Assembly (NCBI GenBank): GCA_028023455.1
Contig: JAQFVV010012573.1
Coordinates: forward strand, 2,290,815 to 2,354,814
Length of the DNA: 64,000 bases
Direction of reading: 5' to 3'
Source: Epiperipatus broadwayi
Lineage: Eukaryota; Onychophora; Udeonychophora; Euonychophora; Peripatidae
Part shown: piece by piece, positions 11,601 to 23,899 of the stretch
How positions within the stretch are numbered: the first letter of the stretch is position 1
Layout of the letters: each line of letters opens with the position of its first letter
The notes under the pieces: model-generated
Databases searched by the model: none
Told to the model about the DNA's origin: nothing
What the model saw: the letters and a program-made list of their open reading frames with translations, nothing else
Translations under genes and position numbers: made by a program

Positions 11601-14600
11601 AGATAAATTAATAGAGAAACCAAAAATGTACTGCTGCAATTTATAATTGAATAAAAAAATACTTTTGTTATCCACGATAGGTTATTTTTATCAATCATAT
11701 ATTGATTTTTATCTTTTAAAAAAACCTCATTAACTTTAATAATGTGATCAATAATTAATGATTTTAAGAAAGTAAATTAGAACAAATATAATTTTAGTGC
11801 CAATTCTGTAATTGACCAATCAAAATTTAGGAACTTAATTCTTTCTGCCTATAGGGATTCTTAAAATTAAACCAAAGCAGTAAAAGTTAATAGAATTTTT
11901 TCAACTAATGTTAAAAGCATATATATTTTATTTTTACTTTATTATCCTTTTCTGAATTTCATAATGTGATGTTTCAGCAATAAAATGTTGTCTAAGCATA
12001 GTGCTAAAAGTTTTACAAAAAGTTAATTCTTAGTTAAAAATATCAAAACAATTACAGATATCATAGTTTATTAATAATGAGACTACTGTTATAAGATAAA
12101 AGGGTTATTGAAAAAATATATTAGAGTGCATTAAAAAAAACATTTTACCTTTATAAAATCAATTAAATTTCACATTAATTCTATCATATTATAACTATCA
12201 ATCAATCTATAATATATCAGAACATACTCTGTCTGAGTCAAAAAATATTAAAAAGTTTTATTTCAAGTTTTAATATTATAGTTTACATCAGCAACATTTA
12301 TTATACAGTATATAAATTATACAGTATTATCAGCAACGCTTAATGTGTATTTATAATTAATTATGTGTGTTTGTTTTTGTTGTTTTGTTGTTGTTTTTAC
12401 TAATAACCACATTTATTCAATGCAAATACATTAACTAAGATGGTATTTCATAAAATACAAAAGAACATCCAAAACACAATTCATTCATAGTAATGCATTA
12501 AAAGTATATAAAAATGAATTTTTTTTAATTATAACTTGCATTTGATATATCAAAAATATATCTAAAAATACAGTGTTTCAAGAAGCTCCATCATATAAAC
12601 TTAAAAATAAAAAATGTTAAATACAACAAATTATGACAATTACACTAAGAGCCAAAGAAATAAAAAGTATTGATTTTAGTACACATTAAAATACGTAAAT
12701 AAACAGACAATTAATAAGTTACTTAATAGGAAATATATTATTTAAATACACAAAAAAAATTTCCTATAATATGTATTATCTATTCTCTTCATATATATTA
12801 TAGCCTTTCTATTTGGTATGTCATTGTATAGTTGTTGTTAATGGGCAATTTTGATAAATTTAAATTTTATATAATGATAGATGAAAAACTCATTATTTAA
12901 TTTGTGAAAGAATTTAAAATATATTGTTACTTTAGTGTTAAATTTGAATTAATTTTTTTTAGATAGATATAATCTATATAAGTTATACATTTGAACTATA
13001 AATTATAATATTTATTTTAAAATAAAAAAGTAAATAATAGTTAAGGTAATATAAAGTAGTTTAATCTGTAATTATAATGATTAAAATTAATATTTTTATA
13101 ATTATTAATAATCAAAATTCAAAATTACTATTTATTTATTATTTTAAAATCAGTTAATTAATAATAAAATAAATGGGAAATGAGAGGTGTGTCAATAGAT
13201 GCACACACACATTTATTCAATAATAAATGAAATTTACTTCCTGATATAATATTCCATTTGTTAATTAGTTAAATAATAAATGTTATTTTTTAATCATATA
13301 AATTTTATTTAAAATTTATAAAATCAATACTTAGAATAATAATGCATATTATAAAATTTAAGTGTTAAAATTTAATTTTAAATAAAGTGTATTTTATTAT
13401 TAAAAGATAATTTAAATTTTGCATTATTAAAATTAAGAAATATTGATTTAATAATATTAGTTTTAATTCTTTTTAAAATTGTAGATAATAATTAATATTC
13501 ATTTCTTCTAGATGTCTGAAAGTAATTAACCAATCAGATATTGTGAAATTTTTTATATAAACAGAAGATAAGTAGGTGATAATGGGAGATAATTCAAATA
13601 ATCATTAAAGGAGGAACTGTATTTTTTGTCTTAAAAATTATCAGTATAAATTTATTAAAATATATATTTTTAGTAATAAAAGTTAATAATAATAATTTTA
13701 AAAATATGGAATACATTTTATGTTGTTAATTAATTTCATCATGGAATAAGAAGCAAATTATCCTCATTGTTATTCTACATGGACAAATTATAAACTTATG
13801 ATTATGGTTGGAACTAAATTTCATTCAAGTAGATAAAATGTATTTCAGCAAGAAAATGTGCAAATTATTAAACCATTTTTCCCATATAAAATGACAGAGA
13901 TGTAAGGAATTTATTTTTTATTAATTCCCATATGCATAATGCTAGAAAACATTTTCTACTAAATCTTATCTTTTAGTAATGATAGAGATAATTATTTCTT
14001 TTCATTAAGAATATTGACATTTCAAGATTATGAATTTCTTTATGACATTATTAAGATGATAGTAGTCTAAAAGAAGAAAGATATAATGCAGATTAAGTCA
14101 TATTAAAAGTTTATATTTATTAACTTTAATATTATGTAGATATTATAATTTATTACATATTTTAAATATGAATTATTCAGAAAAAATATCTACAACTTTT
14201 TAATTCTACAAGTATGTGTTTTTAGAGTGTGCAGAAAGAAAGGAAACTTTTTATAAATTAATAAAATACATATTTAATAAAATGTGAAGGAATCTTATAA
14301 ATATAAAGAAATATGAACTTATATTGCAAGAAACTATTATTATAGAGAAAATAATTCTTGTTTGGATTTTATACATATTTTCCAATTATATTGCCAGTAA
14401 TGGTGAAAAGCATGAAGGGGAGAGAAGAGAAGGAAAGAAAGTTTTTTTTCTTTTAAGTAAGAGTTGCTTGTGTATTCATCATAGTAATCAAACTCTCACT
14501 GAAGTGTTAAGATATTTTTTAAATTTTCAAGGTGCTGAAAAAATCTTTTTGTGTATAGTATTTAGTTGAATTGACTATAATATTAAAATAGTATTAAGCA

Positions 14601-16139
14601 CTTAGAATTATTTATTTCATATATTATTTTTAGATTTAAGTATTTAAAAAAATTATATAAAAATCTTTTTTTATTATAATTCTATAACAAGAAAGAAATG
14701 ATATTCACAATAGTGTCATCAATAATAATCATTAAATATTATGACTATGGTAATTTTTAATAAAATATAAAATATTGGTATAAAATTTGTAAACATGAAA
14801 TCAGATAAAATAAATATGTGTGATATTTATAATATATGAATTTACATGAAAATATATGATAAAGAATTATAATGAATATATTCATTATAATATTAATATG
14901 AGTGTATAAGTATAGGTATAATTAATCTCTTTATAAATTAAAGATAACTAATTTATTATATTTATGATGAATAATATCATAAAACTGTTTATTTTTTAGT
15001 CTTCTTGATATGTCAAAAGTATTAAAGTGTTAAGGATAAATTTAGAAGTTATTAGAGAAATGATAAATAATATTTTATGCAATGTTAAGTATTTTATATG
15101 GAGTATCATATTTTAAGTAGTGGTATGGGAAAATAGATTTATTGGAAATCCTGTAATGTTCTGGATGTGTTGATTCACATTATATATGATATAGTATAAA
15201 ATAAGGCAGAATATTTATGATATAATAGATAGTGACATTTTTTAAAATCTGTAAGAGTTTGAAATTGTAGCCAAGATGGAAAATTAAGGTATACACAAGA
15301 TAATATGTGGCCTTAAGTTACTACAAATAAATGAGCAATACTGCTGATTTGCTGATTCTTTGTTTTTAGGCTTCAAAAATATTTATAAGATTACTTGAAA
15401 ACTCTCGTTTGTTGTTCTTATTAATGGAAAGAAAAATTGTATATTTTTGCAATTTATTTAAATATTTATAAATATTTTACTAAATATTTATGTACTAATT
15501 ATTTCAAAATATGTTCATGGTTACACTTAGATTTTATTTTAATATGTTTTACTTTTAAAAATACAAATTAAAAAATCCATAATAATGATAAAAACAGCAA
15601 TGATCAATAATACTTTGATAAACACCACAGTATGGAATGTTTGTGATATTTTAATAATTATAATTACAAATTTAAATTTCTGTATTAAAATTTCAATGCT
15701 TTATGATGATTTAACAATAATTTGTTTGGGTTTAAAAAATGAATATCAATTAACAATGATTTTGTTAATTTATTTTTTTACTAACATTGGGGTAATCATC
15801 TAATAAGAAAAATGTTATTCTTCTAAAAAATAAATTCTATTTTTTCTATCTTTGCAATGTTCAAATTTTATTTTAAGGATAGTTTTTATTTATAAACTTA
15901 TATTTGTAATAAATCACATACAATTTATTGATTTATAATATGTAATAATCATTTTAATACTAAAATAAAGTGAAACTATAACTTAAACAGCCACTAGGAG
16001 ATAATGGAAAAAATATTGAATTATAAAAAGAATAAAAAATAAAATTAAAAAAGAGGTAATTAATAATTAATGAATTAACATTTTTCTAAGAAAATTATTA
16101 ATAATAAATACTAACCTATAATTAAATATACTGTGCAAT
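8601..16139. other. long AT-rich stretch, no gene seen
   Basis: No recognisable protein, tRNA-like fold or large repeat. The only local structure noted is a small inverted repeat (tataatcaaagct near 10,880 and agctttgattata near 10,952). Open frames such as those near 14,324 and 15,585 are compositionally like their surroundings and resemble nothing known to me. Confidence 0.5.
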
Positions 16140-16175
16140 GAAAACATTCAATGACTACTTTTTTTATGTGTCAAA

Positions 16176-16247
16176 GCATGGGCTGGGAAGTGAACCCTGG
16201 GACAACTGCTTGTAAAGCAGCTGTACTAACCACTCGGCCACCGACAC
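16176..16247 (-). tRNA. tRNA-like unit (probable SINE head or tRNA pseudogene)
   Basis: The minus strand shows a box A-like GTGGCCGAGTGGTTAGTAC, an anticodon stem GCTGC/GCAGT around loop TTTACAA (anticodon TAC, valine-like), and a T arm with GGGTTCACTTCCC. The acceptor ends (GTGTCGG and CCCATGC) pair only partly, with one C/C mismatch and wobbles. It is clearly related to the better-folded unit at 56,836-56,906, including the unusual TTCACTT T-loop, so both may belong to one tRNA-derived repeat family. A working valine tRNA looks unlikely. Confidence 0.55.
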
Positions 16248-16259
16248 TTAACAATGACT

Positions 16260-17290
16260 ATTTTTTTAAATGATAATCTTGCATAAATCAAGAACCATAT
16301 TCCCTGAATAACAATTCATTAAATAAAAATAAAGTATATACAAAAAAAAATTAAGTTAACATAATGTATATTTTAAAATTTATATTTGATGACATTATGT
16401 TCTATTGTCAAAGTTTTGGATTTTGTAATTATTTAACCTATAAAACATTGAACTTTTTTCAGTCTGTTAACTTTTTTTAAAAGCAACTATTCATGAATTT
16501 ATTGGTTTTATGTAAATGCAATGAAAATTAAATGAAAATATTGGATTTTATCAAACAAATTATATTTTCAAATTATGTTTAACAATCCTTGACCATATAA
16601 AGTTAATATTAACTGCATAATGCACAAAATTATTTGTATTCTTTTTTGTTTTATTGAAAATAATTTAGATTTACAATGACAACATTTTTTCTTTAGGCAA
16701 AATTAATGTTTATAAATATTTTAATACAAAATTGATTGAGTCGATATATTTTAGATAATATATATATTTTAAATTGTATTATTTATACATTTTGCTGTTT
16801 TACATAACCAAAATTTATTTTTAGTTTTCTAATAAATGAAATTTATACATTTTTTTGCATATATTTTTTGAATATAAATTAGTTTTTTGGGAATACAAAC
16901 ACAGATTAGCCCAACTTTGACCCAACAATTGTCAATATTGTTTCCATAGAGTGAGATAACAGAAAAAGACGTGAAAGTGCTGTGGTTTATTGCTAACAAC
17001 AACAATATCATTAATGAAGGAGAGACAGTATTTAACTCTCAAACAAATTAAATATTTGAATAGTTAATTTAATTAATTAATTCTTCATCAATAAATACTG
17101 TAGTATATCCAGCCAATCCAGAAGTGCTATGAATCTGTTTATTAAACCAAAAGTGCATTCACTTATATTTAATAAAGATAAATACCTATAATAAACCCTT
17201 TTTTAGCCAAAATTTGAAATGTTTTGACCAATTTATTACAAACAAGATTTAAAAGCATAGGTACAAATATTTTCACTTTTATAACTGAAA
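16260..17290. other. AT-rich stretch, nothing recognised
   Basis: No gene or repeat could be supported between the tRNA-like unit and the foldback at 17.3 kb. Confidence 0.5.
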
Positions 17291-17294
17291 ATAA

Positions 17295-17886
17295 TACATT
17301 AAAGATCAGCCTTCTCAAGCTATTGTGCATGCACTTTTTACGAGTGCTAATAATAAATGAATACTTTTATTCCTAACACAAGATATAGTATTTATGAAAG
17401 AATAAAATGAATCCACTTATTCTTTCCAACCCAAATGCTTATATATGGGCAAATCTTAAGTACTGGAAATGAAAGCGTGACGATAAACCACTCACTTTGA
17501 ATTACTGTTTACGATGACTGAATGAATGACATCAGTGAAATTATCTAGAATTTACTTAATGTCACTCTCAAATGAAACTTAAATATATGTAAATAAGAAT
17601 TTATTTTTATAGTGCTATGTTTTATAAATTGTAATACATTAAAGATCAGCCTTCTCAAGCTCACGCTTTCATTTCCAGTACTTAAGATTTGCCCATATAT
17701 AAGCATTTGGGTTGGAAAGAATAAGTGGATTCATTTTATTCTTTCATAAATACTATATCTTGTGTTGGGAATGAAAGTATTCATTTATTATTAACACTCA
17801 TAAAAAGTGCATGCACAATAGCTTGAGAAGGCTGATCTTTAATGTATTACAATTTATAAAACATAGCGCTATAAAAATAAATACTT
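17295..17886. repeat. nested foldback element
   Basis: Arms of about 186 bases (17,295-17,480 and 17,661-17,846) are near-perfect reverse complements. A second inverted pair is nested on the right: 17,597-17,661 against 17,820-17,885. As a result the block acattaaagatcagccttct occurs twice in direct orientation (near 17,296 and 17,636) and once inverted. No reading frame of note. The arms contain an 'aacacaagatatagta' stretch that resembles a motif shared by the other foldbacks. Arm identity is high, so the inversion looks fairly recent. Confidence 0.85.
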
Positions 17887-18489
17887 ATTTAACTGAAAAT
17901 AATGAAAATCTTCTTTACTTTAAATATCTTATAAATGAAAAAAGGCTGACTTGTAAAGATATTGGATAAAAATTAAGTAAGTACATTAATCATATTTTAA
18001 CTTTATAATAAAACATAATTCTTAATTACTATCTCTGTACAGTAATATACTTTTTAATTATAAATGCCACCAATTTATCTTCAGCTAATAAAGTCACTGT
18101 CATATGACATCATCAATTTGATAAAATAGCCATTATTTTTAAAAAATGATGAATACTTTTTAAAAAGAAATTTTAACTTTAATAAAAAAGATCATTGTAA
18201 TTATAATTAATTATAAACAAGATAAAAAGTATAAATTGATTATGATCATTATGATAAATCCTTATACAAAACTCCATTGTATATTGTGGATAGATGAAGA
18301 AATAGTAAAATAATTTTGCCAAGCTATATACCCAATAACTAAATAATAAAAATTTATGAGATACATGCCTATGTCTTTTGTCACTTCTATCCAAGATTTT
18401 TATTAATATCTTTACATGTCATCCACAAATAACTTTGGATTCTTACTAGTCAAAAGGTAAAATTGAATTTAAGATTATACCATAATGTA

Positions 18490-19300
18490 TCCCATGCAAC
18501 TATAAAGAAAAGTGAGTTGCCATTAGAGTTTGGATTTTTAGATTTTGAAGATCCATTTGATTCTATAATTATTTTGAATACCATTAATCCTTTGAAACAT
18601 TAAGATGTAGATTCAAAAAAATTTTAAATTCAGAAGAATATTTATCAAATGCAATAGCAGTGGTTAGGGTGAATAGTGTATGGAAGAGTGATTCTATTCA
18701 TACAAATTTTTTTAAAAACAGTCTTATGGAAAGTATGTGTGGCTTAAAATGGAAAATTAAAGAAATAATAACAAATAGAGATCACTTAATTTATTTAGAG
18801 TTGATGATAATATAGTTGTCTCGGGAAATAATACTTATGATGTTGTCAAAAAAAGCCATTAACACTTAATCTTGAATAATAATCGATAGTAAATCTGAAC
18901 GATAGTTGGACTTATGTTTTTAATAACACAGAGATCAATTTATGAAGAATAAAATTTACATAATGTTGATTAGCTTGTCATATAAAATAATGGGCTTCTA
19001 TTTATATTAATTTAAAAGCTTTATAATTGAAACTAAATACTTAACATACTTTAGTATATGTTTCATATCATTCAGACAATTCAAGTCGAATAAGATTAGG
19101 TATTTTGATGGAAATGAGTAAAACATATCCTATTATATAAACAGTTACAGTCTAACCAATCTAATACAGAAATGACCAAATATGAGAAAAATAAAAAAAA
19201 TAGTTTGTGTACAGACAGAATATAAAGCGTTGCTTTTTGATACAAAATTTATATGAAGCTTTAAAGTAGAAAATTATTGCTGAGAGTACTAAGAATCTAA
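18490..19300 (+). pseudogene. LINE reverse transcriptase relic
   Basis: A heavily mutated non-LTR retrotransposon reverse transcriptase. Motif A is readable at 18,538-18,567 as LDFEDPFDSI, matching the usual LDFEKAFDSV. Motif C appears at 18,794-18,859 as FRVDDNIVVSGNNTYDVVKK, equivalent to FADDIVV.SEN; the V-D-D keeps both aspartates. Downstream in other frames are SWTYVFNNTEI, like the SKTKVM segment after motif C, and KLLLRVLRI near 19,270, like the '.RR.LRI' segment near the end of many LINE proteins. Stops and frameshifts are frequent. Order and spacing of the motifs are as expected, so the family call is good; the clade is not resolved. Confidence 0.75.
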
Positions 19301-19309
19301 ATTTGAAAT

Positions 19310-22300
19310 AAACAAATTACTTGAAAATTGATTGTACCTTAAGTAGAGTCTAGTTAAACAAAAACGACAAATCAGTGAGCAAAAATATCTGACAAAAAAG
19401 CAAATATAACTGCATTGAGAGTTTCAATTGTATCAAAGTTATTTCTGATACTTGAAGAATAAATAAGATTTTAAAAAATTGCAGACACAACATGATTTTA
19501 TTGATTTCTATCAAGCTGCAAATAACAAATTTGTTTTAATTGGTTTATTGTTTAAATGGCTCATCATTTTTTAAATTATTATACTTGTAGGTATATTATA
19601 TTGTTAAGTAGCAAATCACTATGTCCATTTACCACTATTTTTTTATCTAAATTATGATGACTTTGACATTAATATAAAAAGACTTAAAATACTACAGATT
19701 TACTGTAAAATAAATGAATAAACCAATTAACTGATATGAAAAAGGGAAATGAAAAAAAAAAATATATAGCAAAATATATTATCAAATTTTTGTAAGTTCA
19801 TGAAAATTGAAACGATATTATAAACATAAGTTAATAGTAAAAAAATATCTAAACTGTAACAAATAATAAAAAGTCATAATTTCAAAGTGTGAACTATGAA
19901 TGACACTAAACTTATATTTAATACAATTAATCTTGATGTTAATATTATTTAACTGGTTCTCATGATGTACTGTTTATTACATTTATTTTTCTATCTTACA
20001 TCACAGTATTTATATTCCAATTGTTCTTTTCAAGTGACTGGCAATTTTGAAAGGCTGTTTAAAATTCTATCAGTTTAGAATTTTGTCAAATAGAAAGTTT
20101 ATAGCCAATTTGAACAGTCATCCAATATTTTCAGATAAATGAATATCAATACTATTCTTAGCTGATATTAAAGTTTTCAAAATAATATATATTGATAAGA
20201 TTTATGGCAAATTCAGTGATTGTCATGAGTAAAGAGAGCTTGTTTATATGCAAATAATAAAATATCTGAGTGATCTGATGCATAAGGGTTTTGGATGATT
20301 TTAATGCTGACACTTTTGTGCTTGAACTTATGATTTCTTCAGCCATAAAACCTGTTGATAAACTTAAATGAAACCTTTTTTTGTTTTTTATGATGATCAG
20401 CATATATTTTTGCTTAATTTTAATGTGAATTTTTAAGAATCTTCTGTATATTTTACACTACCATCTTCATCATGTGTGATAATTGAACATTCCTCTTAAG
20501 CCCTTCCCCTTTCTATAATTTTGGGCTATTTTAAAAATGTACATTTTAAAAATTAATAAATCTTTTTCTAGTATTTGTATTATTATTTTGCCTAATTTTT
20601 GGTTTAAAAATAACAAATAAAAGTTTTATTTCAGATACTTTAATTTAAAAAATTTTTTTTAGTTTGCAAGCCAGATTTTAGCAGTGCAAAATCTTATTTT
20701 TTTAGATCAAAATAATTTTTATTTATCATACTTGTAAATTCAGTTTAACTCTTAATACTATACCTTATATATATATCGGGCATATATTAAAATATATTTT
20801 TTACTTCATGATGTACATTTCTATTAAGCAATCTATAATTTAGAATTCTGAAGGAAAAAATATTATCGATAAAATGTCATTACATTCCGAGAAAAAACTT
20901 AATTAGATCCTTAGCAAATAAATACATGCCGTTTTATTTTTATAGTAAATACTACTCATCTAACCTTCTTGTCATCTTAAACGCTGCCGTTATTTTTAAA
21001 CGGAGCTATTTGACAAGCTTTTGAAGTTACAAGTCTTTTTGCTTTAAATTCTCTCATAAAAATGCTTATATTGTTTTTCAGTTTTTCTTGTAACAATATA
21101 TTTTTAACATCCATTATAAACACACGACAATGAATTTTGTCATTTTCAACTTAAGTACATGTTGATTAATTGTAATAATAAAATATTTCCTTGAGCGACT
21201 TATATGTCATAAATTATTACATTTTCCTTGTCCATTTGATGGCATTTTTTCCATTATACATTTAAAAGTTAATATTAATATTAATGAAAATTTATTTTAT
21301 AAAATTACTATTCATCAAGAGTGTTTATGTACTGAGAGACAATAATGTATTTTTTTTTCAAAAGTAATTGTATTTGTAAAATAATATATGATTTAAAAAT
21401 TAAAACTAAATAATAAATATTAAAATTTTAGTAAAATGATATGGTGATATACTGATAAGTTAAACGCCACTTAAATTTTAAAATAAAAGAATTTACATAA
21501 TCTTCTTTTTCCCCATTCATATATTAGTTTGAAAAAGTCACTAATATGACAAAAACAAAATAGGTGGAAAATTAGAATGCCATTTCCAATATTTAACAAA
21601 TTTCTTTTATTCTCTGTCATCTTTATGCTGTAATAATTTGTAAAATTTTGTTATACATAAACGATTTTTTATATTTTAAAATATATATTAAAATGTTTGT
21701 TAATACAAGTAGTCCTTTGTCCTTAAATAAGTAAGTATTCAATAGTAGAATAATAAAGATTTATTGCTCAGACTTTCATAAAAAGTACCAAAAGGTAGAA
21801 AAGCCAAATTGGATTGTGATCCATACTTCTGCAACAAAACATATAGAATTATATATAAATATTAATATTAATAATTATGAACATTTTGCATAGACTGTAT
21901 TTATAGTATGTCTATGCATATATATTTTTTTAAAAATAAAAAGGTATATTACATATCTTAATTATAAAACTCTTCCATTAAAACACCCAAAAATATTATA
22001 ATTACATTCAATTAAAGTAATTTTAAAATTTGATAATATATATTTTGCAAATATTCTGTCTTTACATCGAATTTAGATAATATATTCATCTTATAAAGAC
22101 AGTGTGCATTCAAGAGTGAACAATTTAAAAATTAGGGTTAATTATTATTGATAACTTCATCCATAATAAAAAGCATTTGATTGTAATTCTATAATAAACA
22201 GTTAGGTTTACTAACTACATTTAGTTAGAGTAAAAAACAGGTAAATCATATAAAAACATTAAAATAAATAGTATATTTATATAGAACTGACAATATATAT

Positions 22301-23215
22301 AATATAAAATAACAAACTTTTATCACATGCTTTTTATGAATTTATATGTATTCACCAGTGAATATCAGTTTGAAAAGCATAAGTCATTCACTTATGCTTA
22401 GAGTTGATCACAGGTTGCTAAAAATGAGATTGTATCTCTTTCCTGCTACATAATGAATAAGTTTGTACAATTCATTAATTAAGTTATGGTTCAGACACAC
22501 AATAAAGTTCTCAGCATGGTAATAAGCAAAGGTTGACTAAGCTCTAAGCATAAGTGGACCACTCATGCTGTTAAAACTGATGCTCATGGGTGAGGGCATG
22601 TAAATTCATAAAAATTGCATTACCAAAGGTTTGTCATCTTCCTTATTTTAATGAATTTTAAGATATAACTGAAAAAATTATATCATTAATGATTAATACA
22701 TTTATTTTATATGAACAAAATATTTATTTCAATATTAAAAAGCTATTTTTTACTAAATGTTTTTGTCTTTAATATTCTCATATATGACTTGGTATTAAAT
22801 ACTTTTATATTATTTTGCCCTGATTATGTATGTTTCTGTCTGTAGAAACACATTTTTGAATTTTTAACAATGAAAAAAACCTATTCTCATTTAGAACTCA
22901 AACTCACATCCTTACATTTTTCAAGAAAACTTCTTAACAATTAAGCCAACACAAATATTACATTTGTAGAATAAAATTTTGTTAATATTGATTTAATTTA
23001 TACTCAATTAATTAAATTAATTAAAAAGCCAATACATACATATTTTTATATCACAGACAATCACATGATATTTAAATTTATAATATGTTTGTTAGAATGC
23101 ATATTTCATTATTTTTACATCTTATTATTAAATTATAATATGTCAATTTTTTATAGTTTTAATCATTTTTTAAAATAATATGTGAATATAATTAAAAAAT
23201 AAAAAAGTAATATGT
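19310..23215. other. AT-rich stretch, no gene recognised
   Basis: Includes an 81-codon minus-strand frame at 20,158-20,403 (GFMAEEIISSSTKVSALKSS is its least low-complexity part) that I cannot relate to any family. Nothing else stands out. Confidence 0.4.
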
Positions 23216-23220
23216 AAAAA

Positions 23221-23605
23221 AAAATTGTTAAATAATGATTTTATGTAAATAGTCAACTAAAAAATAGAAAAATAATAAAGTAACCCACTTTTCAGTTAAT
23301 TTGCTATTCTTGGAAAATATCAGAGATCTTAAAAATCTAGATTTTTTATAACACAATTAAAAATTGAAGGAATATCATTGTTTCATAAAAGCATTTGAGG
23401 CTCAAATAAATCAGAAATATTCAAAAGACCTCAAATTCTTTTATGAAATGACAATATTCTAGCAATTTCCAATTGTTTTATAAGAAATCTAGATTTTTAC
23501 GATCTCTAATATTTTCCAAGAAAGGCAAATTAACTGAGAAGCAGATTACTTTGTTATTTTTCTACTTTTTAATCAGCTATTTACATAAAAACATTATTAT
23601 TTATC
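23221..23605. repeat. foldback element, outer pair
   Basis: About 180-base arms (23,221-23,405 and 23,425-23,605) are imperfect reverse complements. Matching landmarks are aaaatctagatttt on the left and aaatctagatttttac on the right, and ttaatttgc against gcaaattaa. The centre is only about 20 bases. The frame at 23,473-23,661 is a by-product of the right arm. Confidence 0.75.
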
Positions 23606-23669
23606 AAGCACTCAGGAAGTCTGTAATTAGAAAGAGAAAGACTTTAACCTTTTTCATGTAACAACTTAA

Positions 23670-23865
23670 ATGCTTGTATAATAACCAAACAATGTAATTT
23701 TTGATTACAGAGGGCTCTCTCGAATCTCAACACAAGATAGGGACTCTATAAAGATAAGCTGGCCACTCTTATCTTCATAAAGTTCCCATCTTGTGTTGAG
23801 ATTTGAGATGTCCCTCAATAGTCAAAAAGTACATTGTTTGGCTATTATAGAAATGTTGAAGGCAC
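23670..23865. repeat. hairpin repeat adjoining the foldback
   Basis: Arms of about 95 bases around a ctggcc centre near 23,760. The left arm has atctcaacacaagatagg and the right arm cccatcttgtgttgagat. The outer parts pair through accaaacaatgta and tacattgtttggc. The terminal-like acacaagataggg motif is shared with the family-2 foldbacks at 8.2 and 42.8 kb. Confidence 0.8.
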
Positions 23866-23899
23866 CTGTGAGCCTTACTCTTTCTAATAAAAGCATTAT

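Noticed and set aside
20158-20403. 81-codon minus-strand frame as a gene
   Set aside because: Composition matches the surroundings and I recognise no family; mentioned only within the gene-free stretch.
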